Both the position numbers and the translations under genes were made by a program. The notes below the pieces were generated by a model that had not been told where the DNA came from, made no database searches, and was given only the letters and a program-made list of their open reading frames with translations. This document shows positions 51,467 through 60,573 of a stretch of DNA of 64,000 nucleotides, piece by piece; position 1 is the first letter of the stretch, and every line of letters starts with the position of its first letter. Source of the stretch: Tabrizicola fusiformis (GTDB lineage Bacteria > Pseudomonadota > Alphaproteobacteria > Rhodobacterales > Rhodobacteraceae); NCBI RefSeq assembly GCF_013328815.1, contig NZ_JABUHN010000004.1, positions 186,001 to 250,000 of the forward strand, given 5' to 3'.

Positions 51467-54247
51467 CTAGCCCTGTTGCTCCAGATGGGCCGAAATGACC
51501 CGTTCGGCAAGTCCTGCCGCCGTCGCCAGCCGGTCCGAAAGCTCTTCAACCGTCCCGGCCCCGGTTTCGCGCAGAAGGAACGCCCTGCCACCTTCGCCCA
51601 GACGGCCGGGGTCCACCACCCGGTCCGACAACAGCCGCGCCCCGCATTGCAGCCGCCACATCAGCCTGTAGGCATCCAGCAGCGTCTGCGCGTCGGAATC
51701 CGACGCTTTTGCGGCCTTTACCCCCGCCGCGATCTGCCGTTCCACCTGCCGCGCCGGGCTGGCCGATTGCAGCGCCAGCGTCTGCGCCATCAGCTCGATA
51801 TCCATCAGGCGGCCCGGGCCCAGCTTGGCCTCCCATTCCCCCTCGCCGGGTTTGGCCGCCGCCAGCCGCGCCCGCATCTCGGCCACGTCCGGGCGCACCT
51901 TGGCCGCCTGCCCCTTTTCGGCCAGCACAGCGCGGCGCAGCGCCTCGACCTCACCGGCCAGCGATGGCTCACCCGCCAGCACCCGCGCCCGGGTCAGCGC
52001 CAGATGCTCCCATGTCCAGGCTTCGCTCTGCTGATAGCTGCGGAAACTGTCGAGCGAGGTCGCCACCGGCCCCTGCCGCCCCGAAGGGCGCAGCCGCATG
52101 TCCACCTCGTAAAGCCGCCCCTCGGCCATCTGCGCCGTCAGTGCGGTCACCATCGCTTGGGTCAGCTTGGCATACCAGGCCCGCGCCGCCAGCGGGCGCG
52201 GCCCCTCCGATGCCTCGACCCCCGCCGCGTCATAGATCACGATCAGGTCAAGGTCGGACCCGGCATTCAGCCGCCCCGCCCCCAGCGAGCCCATGCCGAC
52301 CAGCACGGCACCACGCCCCGGGGCCGGGCCATGGCGGCGGGCAACGCTTTCACCCACCACCGGCCAGAGGGCGGCAATCACGGCCTCGGCCAGATCGGCA
52401 TAGGATTTCGCCGCCTCGAAGGCGTCGATCAGCCCGCGCAGGTGATGCACGCCCACGCGAAAATGCCATTCCTTCATCCAGCGGCGGGCCGAATCGAGCT
52501 TGCCCTCGTAATCGGCGACCCCGGCCAGCCGCGCGGCAAGTTCCTGCGTCAGCGCCGCCATCCCCGGCCAGGGCGCCCAGAAACTGCCGCCGATCACCGC
52601 ATCCAGCACCGAAGCGTTGCGTGACAGATGCCGCGCAAGCGCCGGCGCCGTGCCCGCGATGTCGATGATCAGATCGACCAGCACCGGATTGGCCTCGAAC
52701 AGTGCGAAAAGCTGGACCCCGGCGGGCAGACCGGCAAGGAATCCGTCCAGCGCCACCAGCGCCTCGTCCGGGTTGGCGGCGCGGGCAAGGCGGGTCAGCA
52801 GCACCGGGCGCAGGCGGCGGAAGATGGCCTGTGCCCGGTCGCTTTTCAGGCAGGGATAGCTGGACCAGCCCGCCACGATGGCGCGGGCGCTGTCGGACAA
52901 TTCGGGGCCTTCTTCCGCGGCGGCGGGGGCAAAGAAGCCCTCGGTCAGCCGGTCGGTCCGGGCCAGCCGGTCAAGCAGGTCGCGGCGGAAAGTGGCCTCG
53001 GACTGGCCGCAGAAGGCGGCAATGCGGGCCACGCCCTCGGCACTGGTGGGCATCGTATGGGTCTGGGCATCGGCGACCATCTGCAAACGATGCTCCACCT
53101 CGCGGTGGGCGATGTAGAGCGTGGAGAGTTCCTCGGTCACCGCCTCGGGAATCCAGCCCTGCCGCGCCAAGGCCGCCAGCGCCGCCAGCGTGCCACGGTC
53201 GCGCAGCGAGGGGTCGCGCCCGCCTGCAATCAACTGCCGGGTCTGGGTAAAGAACTCGATCTCGCGGATGCCGCCCTGACCCAGCTTCATGTTATGGCCT
53301 TCCACCTCGACCCGGCCATTCAGCCCGCGATGCTCGCGGATGCGCAGGCGCATGTCATGGGCGTCCTGGATGGCGGCATAGTCGAGATGCTTGCGCCAGA
53401 CGAAGGGGGTCAGGGTTTTCAGAAACCGCTCTCCCGCCGCGAGGTCGCCGCCGCAGGGACGGGCCTTGATATAGGCCGCCCGCTCCCACGTCCGGCCCTC
53501 AGCCTCGTAATAGGCTTCGGCGGCAGCCATCGACAGACAGACCGGCGTGACGCTGGCATCGGGGCGCAGCCGCAGATCGGTGCGGAAGACATAGCCGCCC
53601 GCCGTGACATCCGACAGGATCGCCGTCATCTTGCGGGTGACGCGGATGAAGGCCGCCCGCGCCTCGGACCAGTCGGCGCCATACCGCTCCTGATCGAACA
53701 GGCAGATCAGGTCGATATCCGAAGAATAGTTGAGTTCCCCGGCCCCCATCTTGCCCATGGCCAGCGCCACCATGCCGCCTGCGGTCGCAGCATCGTCCGG
53801 CCCCTGCCCCGGCAGCTTGCCGCGCCGGATTTCTTCGGCCACCAGCCGCCGCATCGTCAGGTCCACCGCCCGGTCGGCCAGCCGCGTCAGCGCGCCGGTA
53901 ACCTCCATCAGCCCCCAGACCCCGCCCAGATCAGCCAGCCCCGCCAAAAGCGCCACCCGCCGCTTGGCCTGTCGCAGCGCCGCTGCCAGCCCGTCAACCG
54001 GCACCGCCTCAAGCCCGGTCAGCACGGCGGCCAGCGCGGTTTCCGGCGCAAGGCCAAGCGCCGGGCGCAGCCAGTCGCCCTCTTGCCGCATCAGGTCGCG
54101 CAGATAGGGGCTGCACCCCGCCGCCCCTTCGATCAACGGCGCCAGCTCGGGCGGAAGACCGGACAGGGCGGCCCGCGCCTCGGCCCCTTGGGCGCGGTCA
54201 AAGGCAATGGGACGGCGGGTCAGGCGGGCGGTGAAATTCTGGCTCAT
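51467..54247 (-). CDS. glnE: Bifunctional glutamine synthetase adenylyltransferase/deadenylylase
   Basis: 926 residues. It adds and removes AMP on glutamine synthetase in response to PII. Two nucleotidyltransferase domains are seen. The N-terminal deadenylylase has MGKMGAGELNYSSDIDLICLFD; the C-terminal adenylylase has GMGSLGAGRLNAGSDLDLIVIYD, with GxGxxG and two Asp in each. MRLRPDASVTPVCLS and MRLRPSGRQGPVATS mark the second halves. It is the normal length. A palindrome array lies upstream, after the D-lyxose isomerase gene. Confidence 0.95.
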   Translation of the reverse strand: MSQNFTARLTRRPIAFDRAQGAEARAALSGLPPELAPLIEGAAGCSPYLRDLMRQEGDWLRPALGLAPETALAAVLTGLEAVPVDGLAAALRQAKRRVALLAGLADLGGVWGLMEVTGALTRLADRAVDLTMRRLVAEEIRRGKLPGQGPDDAATAGGMVALAMGKMGAGELNYSSDIDLICLFDQERYGADWSEARAAFIRVTRKMTAILSDVTAGGYVFRTDLRLRPDASVTPVCLSMAAAEAYYEAEGRTWERAAYIKARPCGGDLAAGERFLKTLTPFVWRKHLDYAAIQDAHDMRLRIREHRGLNGRVEVEGHNMKLGQGGIREIEFFTQTRQLIAGGRDPSLRDRGTLAALAALARQGWIPEAVTEELSTLYIAHREVEHRLQMVADAQTHTMPTSAEGVARIAAFCGQSEATFRRDLLDRLARTDRLTEGFFAPAAAEEGPELSDSARAIVAGWSSYPCLKSDRAQAIFRRLRPVLLTRLARAANPDEALVALDGFLAGLPAGVQLFALFEANPVLVDLIIDIAGTAPALARHLSRNASVLDAVIGGSFWAPWPGMAALTQELAARLAGVADYEGKLDSARRWMKEWHFRVGVHHLRGLIDAFEAAKSYADLAEAVIAALWPVVGESVARRHGPAPGRGAVLVGMGSLGAGRLNAGSDLDLIVIYDAAGVEASEGPRPLAARAWYAKLTQAMVTALTAQMAEGRLYEVDMRLRPSGRQGPVATSLDSFRSYQQSEAWTWEHLALTRARVLAGEPSLAGEVEALRRAVLAEKGQAAKVRPDVAEMRARLAAAKPGEGEWEAKLGPGRLMDIELMAQTLALQSASPARQVERQIAAGVKAAKASDSDAQTLLDAYRLMWRLQCGARLLSDRVVDPGRLGEGGRAFLLRETGAGTVEELSDRLATAAGLAERVISAHLEQQG

Positions 54248-54309
54248 GGCCGGACTTTCCCCCGGCCCGCGCGCAAGGTCAATCCGCCCGCGCGCCCCGG
54301 GCGGACCCG

Positions 54310-54377
54310 CCGGAGTTTTCGAAAACTCCGGCCCGGACCCTTCGAAGGGTCCGGCGCGATTTCTTCATAGAAATCGC
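54310..54377. repeat. Array of three 22-nt palindromes after the D-lyxose isomerase gene
   Basis: Units at 54310-54331 (perfect, centre GTTTTCGAAAAC), 54333-54354 (perfect, centre CCCTTCGAAGGG) and 54356-54377 (GCGATTTCT and AGAAATCGC around TCAT), each 22 nt and separated by one C. The array ends one base before the isomerase stop codon and lies upstream of glnE. The geometry matches the array at 39834. Confidence 0.88.
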
Positions 54378-54378
54378 T

Positions 54379-55065
54379 TCACGCCAGCCAGCGGTCGTAG
54401 TCCGACACCAGCAGATGGGTGGGCGCCACGTCCTCTTCGATCTCGGCAAAGCGGCCGATCGGCTCGCGGAAGATGTTGTCGGTCATGTCGTCGTTCACCG
54501 TCGAAACCTCGCCGATCAGCACATCGCCGCCCTCGCCCCAAAAGGCGTGCCAGTCGCCCGGCATCAGCGTGACGCTTTCCCCCGGCGCCAGTTTCAGCTT
54601 TTCACCGGGGGCAAAGGCGCGCTCGATCCCGTCGCAGCGCACCATGCCGCCCTGATCGGCAGCGAAATTGCCCCATGGGTCGGAACCGTAAAGCTCCACC
54701 ACCAGCGTCGCCCCGCCGCGGTTGATGATATCCTCGGCCTTGATCACATGGGTGTGCATCGGCGAAAGCTGATCCTGCCGTGAAATCAGCAGCTTTTCGG
54801 CATAGCACATGCCGCCGCCGCGTTGCAGGTCGGACAACAGGCCATTGCGCAGGGTGAAGAGGAACAGCCCCATCAGGTCGAACCGGCCCTGCCCGTAATC
54901 GGTAATGTCCCAGCCGCAGCGCCCCGAGATCACCCGCCCCGCCACATCGGCCCGGGTGCGGAACTCGTCCGGTGTCCAATAGGCAAAGGGCGGCAGGACA
55001 AAGCCGTAATGGCGGATCATCTCATCCGCCGCCGCCATGATTTCGTTGATGCGTGAGCGCTTCAT
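54379..55065 (-). CDS. D-lyxose ketol-isomerase family protein
   Basis: A 228-residue cupin-type sugar isomerase converting D-lyxose and D-mannose to ketoses. The metal-site motif is LSPMHTHVIKAEDIINRGGATLVVELY, with PGESVTLMPGDWHAFWGEGGD supplying the later ligand. MKRSRINEIMAAADEMIRHYGF is a typical start and has GGGGGAA upstream. An imperfect LacI-like site lies 17 nt upstream. Its substrate is inferred from family resemblance only. Confidence 0.85.
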   Translation of the reverse strand: MKRSRINEIMAAADEMIRHYGFVLPPFAYWTPDEFRTRADVAGRVISGRCGWDITDYGQGRFDLMGLFLFTLRNGLLSDLQRGGGMCYAEKLLISRQDQLSPMHTHVIKAEDIINRGGATLVVELYGSDPWGNFAADQGGMVRCDGIERAFAPGEKLKLAPGESVTLMPGDWHAFWGEGGDVLIGEVSTVNDDMTDNIFREPIGRFAEIEEDVAPTHLLVSDYDRWLA

Positions 55066-55081
55066 CTGTTCCCCCTGCCAA

Positions 55082-55093
55082 GTTGGCGCTAAC
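55082..55093. promoter_or_regulatory. Imperfect LacI-type operator upstream of the D-lyxose isomerase gene
   Basis: GTTGGCGCTAAC differs from the core of the perfect site at 47981 (GTTAGCGCTAAC) at one base and keeps the central CG. It lies 17 nt upstream of the isomerase ATG and 38 nt upstream of the divergent DUF1304 gene. Confidence 0.55.
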
Positions 55094-55130
55094 ATAACCC
55101 GCGAAACCCGCCCGTAACAAGGAGGCGCCC

Positions 55131-55490
55131 ATGCTCGCCCTTATCCTGACCGCGCTGGTCGCGCTGATCCATCTCTATATCGTCTGGCTTGAAATGGCGG
55201 CCTGGACCACGCCGCGCGGGCGCCACGTGTTCGGCACCACCGCCGAATTTGCCGAAGCATCCAAGGTGCTGGCGGCCAATCAGGGGCTCTATAACGGCTT
55301 TCTGGCCACCGCGCTGATCTGGGCGCTGATCGCGGGGTTGCAGGGCGCGGGGTTCCAGTTGGGGCTTTACGGGCTGATCTGCGTGGCAGTCGCGGGGCTT
55401 TATGGTGCGGCCACCGTGTCGCGCCGAATTCTGGTGGTGCAGACGGTCCCGGCCGCGGCGGCGCTGATCGCGTTGCTGGCGGGCTGGTAG
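55131..55490 (+). CDS. DUF1304 membrane protein
   Basis: 119 residues with four hydrophobic helices. The opening LTALVALIHLYIVWLEMAAWTTPRGRHVFG is the DUF1304 signature, followed by ASKVLAANQGLYNGFLATALIW. The family is of unknown function. It begins 66 nt from the isomerase start in the divergent direction and could share its operator. It ends 1 nt before the stop of the convergent flavodoxin gene. Confidence 0.88.
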   Translation: MLALILTALVALIHLYIVWLEMAAWTTPRGRHVFGTTAEFAEASKVLAANQGLYNGFLATALIWALIAGLQGAGFQLGLYGLICVAVAGLYGAATVSRRILVVQTVPAAAALIALLAGW

Positions 55491-55491
55491 G

Positions 55492-56019
55492 TCAGCCTGC
55501 CAGCCAGGCCGCCACCGCCGCGTCAAGCGCGGCCCAGTCGGTGTATTCCTTGTCCTGATGCGGATCGACCGTGGGGTCTTTCTGCGCCGCAATCCGCTTC
55601 ATTGCCCAAGCCCGGAAGAACCCGTATTCGCTGAAGCGGAAGGCACCGGCGACATGTTCGGTGCGGCCCGGGGTCCAGCCGGTTTCGGTGTGAAACGCCT
55701 CAAGGCATTTGTGCAGGCCCGCCCAATCTTCGGCATCATCCCCCGCGGCCGAGAGCGAGACCGCCAGAAACAGCGTCGGCATCGCATTCAGCGCCGCCGC
55801 ATGGGCGCGGGCAAAACCGGCCAAAGCCGCCTGATACCCCCCGGCATGAAGCGAGCCTGCCAGAACCGCCCGGTCAAAGCGCGCCAGATCCAGCCCGGCA
55901 CCATCATTTGCTTCCAGCAATTCCACGGCATGGCCGCCATCGGCCAGCCCGTCGGCGACATGGCGGGCGATCTTGCGGGTCTGGCCATCGGTCGTTGCGT
56001 AAAGCACCAGAACCTTCAT
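55492..56019 (-). CDS. Flavodoxin-domain protein, HemG-like
   Basis: A 175-residue flavodoxin-type protein with FMN-phosphate loop VLVLYATTDGQTRKIARHVADGL, SLHAGGYQAALAGFARAHAAALNA and a C-terminal EYTDWAALDAAVAAW. It resembles menaquinone-dependent protoporphyrinogen IX dehydrogenase (HemG) rather than electron-carrier flavodoxins. Whether it acts in heme synthesis here is not shown; alphaproteobacteria often use other enzymes for that step. It follows the GATase gene with a 3-nt gap. Confidence 0.82.
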   Translation of the reverse strand: MKVLVLYATTDGQTRKIARHVADGLADGGHAVELLEANDGAGLDLARFDRAVLAGSLHAGGYQAALAGFARAHAAALNAMPTLFLAVSLSAAGDDAEDWAGLHKCLEAFHTETGWTPGRTEHVAGAFRFSEYGFFRAWAMKRIAAQKDPTVDPHQDKEYTDWAALDAAVAAWLAG

Positions 56020-56022
56020 CGG

Positions 56023-56787
56023 CTACCCCTGTCGTTGCGCCCAGTCGGCCACCGCCGCGCCAAAGGCGGCAAACAGCGGGCGCGAGACGGGATCATTGGC
56101 CGCATTCCATTCCGGGTGCCATTGCACCGACAGGGTAAACCCGGGCGCGTCCTGCACATAAATCGCCTCAGGCGTGCCATCGGGGGCCAGCCCGTCCACC
56201 ACGATGCGGTGGCCCGGACGGGCAATGCCCTGCCCGTGCAACGTGTTGGTCATCACCTCGGGCGCGCCCATCAGCCGGTGAAACACCCCGCCTTCGGTAA
56301 AGCGCACCGCATGGCGCAGGGCGAATTGTTCCTCGATGGTGCCGTCGGGCGGCATCCGGTGGTTCATCCGCCCCGGCAGATCGCGGATTTCAGGATGAAG
56401 CGAGCCGCCCATCGCCACGTTCAGCTCTTGAAAGCCGCGGCAGATGCCAAGGAACGGCTGGCCGCGTTCGACCAGCGCCCGGATCAGCGGCAGGGTGATG
56501 GCATCGCGGTTGCGGTCGAAATCGCCATGGGCCGGCGTCTCGGCCTCGCCATATTCCGAAGGGTGAACGTTGGGGCGCCCGCCGGTGAAGAGAAAACCAT
56601 CGCAAAGGCCCATCAGCTCCTCCACCGTCACCAGACGCGGGTCCGAGGGCACGATGACCGGCAGACAGCCTGCCGCTTCGGCCACGGCAACCGAATTGAT
56701 GTGCCCGGCGGCGTGAACGGCATAACGGTCGTTCATCAGATGGGAATTGCCGATGATTCCAACGGTGGGGCGGGACATACGGGACAT
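56023..56787 (-). CDS. Gamma-glutamyl-gamma-aminobutyrate hydrolase family protein
   Basis: A 254-residue class I glutamine-amidotransferase-like hydrolase of the PuuD type. The nucleophile Cys is in QPFLGICRGFQELNVAMGGSL, and the late His/Glu pair is in SVQWHPEW. The N-terminal TVGIIGNSHLMNDR and the HMHRMPPD-like region fit the family, which releases GABA from gamma-glutamyl-GABA or a related amide. That would connect with the polyamine genes at 15.6-19 kb, but the loci are far apart. The start MSRMSRPT has AAGG upstream. Confidence 0.83.
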   Translation of the reverse strand: MSRMSRPTVGIIGNSHLMNDRYAVHAAGHINSVAVAEAAGCLPVIVPSDPRLVTVEELMGLCDGFLFTGGRPNVHPSEYGEAETPAHGDFDRNRDAITLPLIRALVERGQPFLGICRGFQELNVAMGGSLHPEIRDLPGRMNHRMPPDGTIEEQFALRHAVRFTEGGVFHRLMGAPEVMTNTLHGQGIARPGHRIVVDGLAPDGTPEAIYVQDAPGFTLSVQWHPEWNAANDPVSRPLFAAFGAAVADWAQRQG

Positions 56788-56928
56788 GAAGGGCCTTCGT
56801 GCTGACCGTGCCACGATAGGGCGCAGCGCAGCCAAGGAAAAGACCCGGCAGCTTCACCGAAGGGTGACTTGCCTTCCCCTTGCCGGAACCTGCCAGAAAC
56901 CGGGCAGACACCCTGAAAGGAGACCCCG

Positions 56929-57288
56929 ATGAAACCGCTGTTCCTTGCCCTTGGCCTTGCCGCCGCGATTGGACTGCCTCTGCTGGCGCAAACCACGATG
57001 GACCATACCGGCCATGCCATGACCGGCGCCGAAAGCCCGGCGACCCTCGCCTATATGGAGGCCAATGCCGCCATGCATGGCGCGATGGCGATTGAGTATT
57101 CCGGCGATGCCGACATCGACTTTGTCCGCGGCATGATCCCGCATCACGAAGGCGCCGTCGCCATGGCGCGGGTGGTGCTGGAACATGGCGACGACCCCGA
57201 GGTGCGCAAACTGGCCGAGGGCGTCATCGCCGCGCAAGAGGCCGAGATTGCCTGGATGAAAGACTGGCTTGCCCGCAACGGCGGCTGA
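56929..57288 (+). CDS. DUF305 secreted protein
   Basis: 119 residues with a signal peptide ([20 protein letters not shown]). The mature protein is rich in Met and His ([37 protein letters not shown]), the DUF305 four-helix ferritin-like pattern seen in copper-handling proteins. The [17 protein letters not shown] motif is the family signature. Copper binding is inferred from the family, not shown. GGAG precedes the ATG. It diverges from the GATase gene. Confidence 0.88.
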   Translation: MKPLFLALGLAAAIGLPLLAQTTMDHTGHAMTGAESPATLAYMEANAAMHGAMAIEYSGDADIDFVRGMIPHHEGAVAMARVVLEHGDDPEVRKLAEGVIAAQEAEIAWMKDWLARNGG

Positions 57289-57415
57289 TTTCGCGCTATG
57301 GTTGCGGAAACCCATTGTTTCCGGGCCATTAAGCACGAAAACGGTTGCCACAAGGCCCTCGCAGGCGCATCGCGGTTGTATGAGCCGCAAAGCCGCACCG
57401 TCCAGCGAGGGCCAG

Positions 57416-58339
57416 ATGACCGACGCGACCTTTTCCCCTGCCGCCGTCGCAGCGCCTGCCCGGCCGCTGGCCGGCTATCGGCGCGGGCTGGACATCGGGC
57501 GGATCACGGCGGCCTTCTTCATCGTCTGGGACCATGCCCATGCGCCGGGCTGGCAGATCGGCTATCTGGCGCTGGCGCTGTTTCTGTTCCTGACCTCGTT
57601 TCTTGCGGTGCAAAGCTATGAACGGCGGCCCGGCCCCGGCTTCTGGCGCAAGCGGGCGGTGCGGCTGTTGATGCCCTGGCTTTTCTGGTGCGCCTTTTAC
57701 CGGGTGATCTATGAAATCCTGTCGGATGCGCCGTTTCAGTGGCTGTCGGACCCCTACAGCCTGATCACAGGGCCCTATTTCCACCTGTGGTTCCTGCCCT
57801 TCACCGCGGTCTGGCTGGTGCTGATCCCGCCGATGTCGCGGCTGATCCAGAGCCAGACGGCGCTGGCGGCCGCGATGATTCTGCTGGTGGCCGTTTCGGT
57901 GCCGCTCGGCACGGTCCATGCCGGAATGGCGTTCGAGCTGCCGGTGGTGCAATGGGCCTTTTCGCTGCCGCTGTTCCTGTTGGGCGCCTTCCACGCCATC
58001 GCGCTGCGCCTTGGCGCCGGATGGATGAGCTGGGTCGCCGCCACCGCCATTTCGGCCGTGCTGGTGGCGCTTTATGGCGAGTTCTGGGGGGCGCAGGCGC
58101 TCCTTGCGCTGATCGTGTTCGAGGTGCTGTGGCGGCTGCCGATCAAGGCCACCTGGCCGACCTTTGCCGCGGGCTATGCCTTTGGCGTCTACCTGTTGCA
58201 CCCGTTCTTCATGCTGGTCGCCTACAAGGTGTTCGGCGTCGAGGTGAACCCGATCCCGGCGGCGCTCTTTACCTTTGCCTGCACGCTGGTCGCCACCGAG
58301 ATCATCCACCGCACCCCGTTCTTCAACCGCTTCGCCTAA
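57416..58339 (+). CDS. Acyltransferase family membrane protein
   Basis: 307 residues with about ten membrane helices. The N-terminal LDIGRITAAFFIVWDHAHAPG carries the acyltransferase-3 style RxxAxxxVxxxH signature in changed form (His in WDHAH). Next come WRKRAVRLLMPWLFWCAFYRVIYE and HLWFLPFTAVWLVLIPP. The family O-acylates sugars or lipids at the membrane. No substrate is assigned. GAGGGC precedes the ATG. Its stop overlaps the stop of the convergent EamA gene by 4 nt. Confidence 0.82.
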   Translation: MTDATFSPAAVAAPARPLAGYRRGLDIGRITAAFFIVWDHAHAPGWQIGYLALALFLFLTSFLAVQSYERRPGPGFWRKRAVRLLMPWLFWCAFYRVIYEILSDAPFQWLSDPYSLITGPYFHLWFLPFTAVWLVLIPPMSRLIQSQTALAAAMILLVAVSVPLGTVHAGMAFELPVVQWAFSLPLFLLGAFHAIALRLGAGWMSWVAATAISAVLVALYGEFWGAQALLALIVFEVLWRLPIKATWPTFAAGYAFGVYLLHPFFMLVAYKVFGVEVNPIPAALFTFACTLVATEIIHRTPFFNRFA

Positions 58340-59238
58340 GGCTGGGCAATGCCCTCGGGGGCGGGGCGCTGCCCTGCCGCCCGCTCGCGCATTCCGATGT
58401 AAAGCGCGCAGGCAATCAGCACGCCAACCCCGGCGAAGGTCCACCCATCTGGAAAATCATCAAAGAAAAACAGCCCCATGGCGACCGAAGTTATGATTTC
58501 GGTATAGGCGAGCGGCGCCAGAAGCGACACTTCGGCATGGTCATAGGCCCAGACGATCAACAGATGGCCAAAGGTGGCAATGGCCGCCAGAAGCAGCAAA
58601 AGCCCCCATTGCCCCGGGTCCGGCGCCACCCAGACGAAGGGCACCGCAAGCGACAGCATCAGCCCGCCCATCAGGCTGGTCTGAAAGGTGGTGACCAGCG
58701 CGTTGGCCTGCCCCGAAATCGCCCGCGTCATCACGAAATAGCAGGCAAGCAGGGTGCCCGCCGCCAGCGCCAGAAGGCTGCCGGGGTTCACCTCGACCAG
58801 ACCGGGGCGAATGATGATCAGCGTGCCGACAAAGCCCACCGCCACCGCAGCCCAGCGGCGCGGCCCCACCCGCTCACGCAGGACCAGAGCGGAAAGCACC
58901 GTCACCACAAGGGGTTGCACGAAGAAGATTGCCAAGGCATCGGCGATGGGCAGATATTTCAGCGACAGGAAAAAGCAAAAGGTGGCGCCCGACAGAAAAG
59001 CCGCGCGCAGCCCGTGATAGACCGGCCGCGCGGGCACCAGCGCCGCCGTCCCGCCGATCCGCAAGGCCAGCGGCAGCGTCAGCACCGCCCCCAGCGCCAG
59101 CCGCGCCCAGACCACCTGCAAGATCGGCATTCCCTGCTGGCCCAGCATCTTGGCAATCACGTCGATGCCCGGCAGCACCGCCATGGCCCCCAGCATCAGC
59201 AAAACCCCGATGAGCGGGCGGCGCGCTTGGGCGGTCAC
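58336..59238 (-). CDS. EamA/DMT family membrane transporter (second)
   Basis: A 300-residue ten-helix drug/metabolite transporter with two EamA repeats (VTAQARRPLIGVLLMLGAMA opening, FFLSLKYLPIADALAIFFVQPLV in the first, YDHAEVSLLAPLAYTEIIT in the second). It starts at GTG overlapping the stop of the upstream aminotransferase (GTGA), so the two are coupled. The exported compound may relate to that aminotransferase, but this is inferred from position. Confidence 0.86.
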   Translation of the reverse strand: MTAQARRPLIGVLLMLGAMAVLPGIDVIAKMLGQQGMPILQVVWARLALGAVLTLPLALRIGGTAALVPARPVYHGLRAAFLSGATFCFFLSLKYLPIADALAIFFVQPLVVTVLSALVLRERVGPRRWAAVAVGFVGTLIIIRPGLVEVNPGSLLALAAGTLLACYFVMTRAISGQANALVTTFQTSLMGGLMLSLAVPFVWVAPDPGQWGLLLLLAAIATFGHLLIVWAYDHAEVSLLAPLAYTEIITSVAMGLFFFDDFPDGWTFAGVGVLIACALYIGMRERAAGQRPAPEGIAQP

Positions 59239-60449
59239 GCCCCTGCCGCCCGCGCCACCACCCCGGCCGCCGCTGCCAGCGCGCCCGGACCATGCGGGAT
59301 GTCCAGCGCCAGCATCGCCGCCTCCATCGTGGCCAGCACGCCGAGCGTCATATGGGCGCTGACATGGCCCATATGGGCCACCCGCAGAAAGCCGTGATAG
59401 GCCGGGTCGCCCGGCGGTGCCATGCCCAGCCCGATGCCAAGGGTCAGCCCGGCCCGCGTCTCGCACCAGTCGCGCAGCCGGGTGGCATTGGGCGCCGGTC
59501 CGATCCGCGCCGCGGTAACGGCATGGGAGCGGAAGGCCGGATCGGCCACGTTCAGCGCGATTTCGGCATTGCCCGCCCCCCAGGAATCGAAGGCGGCCCA
59601 GACGGTGCGCGCAAGCGCGGCATGGCGGGCCCAGACCGCCGGCATCCCCTCTTCATGCACCAGCATGGTCAGCGCCTCGCGCAGACCATAAAGGTGATGG
59701 GTCGGCGCCGTGCCGTGCCAGAGCTGCCAGAACTCGGCACCATCGGCGCGCGGCGTCCAGTCCCAATAGGGGGTGCGCAGGCCCGCGTTGCGCCCCGCCG
59801 CCCGGGCCTTTTCCGAAAACCAGACGAAGCCCATGCCCGGCGGCACCATCAGCCCCTTCTGGCTGGCGGCGATGGTCACATCGACGCCCCAATCGTCCAT
59901 CCGGTATTCGTCGCAGCCAAGGCTGGCGATGCAATCCACCGCCAGAAGTGCCGGATGGCCCGCCGCATCCATCGCGGCGCGCAAGGCGGGAATGTCGGTG
60001 CGGATAGAGCTGGCGGTATCGACATGGGTCGTCAGCACCGCCCTGATCTCATGCGCGCGGTCGGCGCGCAGCGCCGCCTCGACCCGGCCCATGTCGGCGG
60101 GGGTGGAGCGGCCGAAGTCGAGGCATTCAACCTGAACCCCCATGGCCAGAAGCGATGCCGTCCAGCCAAGGCCAAAGGCCCCCGTCGCCACCAGCAACAC
60201 CTTGTCACCGCGCGAAAACAGGTTGCTGTTGACCGCTTCCCACAGCGCATGGCCATTGCCGATATAGGCCGCGACATTGGCCGTGGTGCCCGCCACCACC
60301 CGCAGATCGGGCCAGAGGCTGGCCACCATGTCATGCAGCGCACCGGCGTAGATGTTGGGCGCCGCGCGGTGCATCGCCTGCAACACCCGGTCGGGCATCA
60401 CCGAGGGGCCGGGAATGGCAAGATAGGGGCGGCCTTGGGCAAGGGTCAT
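59235..60449 (-). CDS. Class V aminotransferase, alanine-glyoxylate type
   Basis: A 404-residue PLP enzyme. YLAIPGPSVMPDRVLQAMHR is the family start. The PLP-binding region includes GTTANVAAYIGNGHALWEAV, and the Schiff-base lysine lies in VTIAASQKGLMVPPGMGF. It resembles alanine-glyoxylate and serine-glyoxylate aminotransferases. The residue block TTHVDTASSI replaces the more usual ETSTG, so the substrate may differ. GGAGACGAAG precedes the ATG. It is coupled to the downstream EamA transporter. Confidence 0.87.
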   Translation of the reverse strand: MTLAQGRPYLAIPGPSVMPDRVLQAMHRAAPNIYAGALHDMVASLWPDLRVVAGTTANVAAYIGNGHALWEAVNSNLFSRGDKVLLVATGAFGLGWTASLLAMGVQVECLDFGRSTPADMGRVEAALRADRAHEIRAVLTTHVDTASSIRTDIPALRAAMDAAGHPALLAVDCIASLGCDEYRMDDWGVDVTIAASQKGLMVPPGMGFVWFSEKARAAGRNAGLRTPYWDWTPRADGAEFWQLWHGTAPTHHLYGLREALTMLVHEEGMPAVWARHAALARTVWAAFDSWGAGNAEIALNVADPAFRSHAVTAARIGPAPNATRLRDWCETRAGLTLGIGLGMAPPGDPAYHGFLRVAHMGHVSAHMTLGVLATMEAAMLALDIPHGPGALAAAAGVVARAAGA

Positions 60450-60573
60450 CTTCGTCTCCGCTGTTCGCAGCACAGGGCTAGGCTGGCCAAAGGGCGGCGT
60501 CAACGGGCCGCCGCCTTGCAGAATGCCGGTCTTGTCGTTATCTCGTCGGGGTCACACCGGGATCGGCCGCCAC

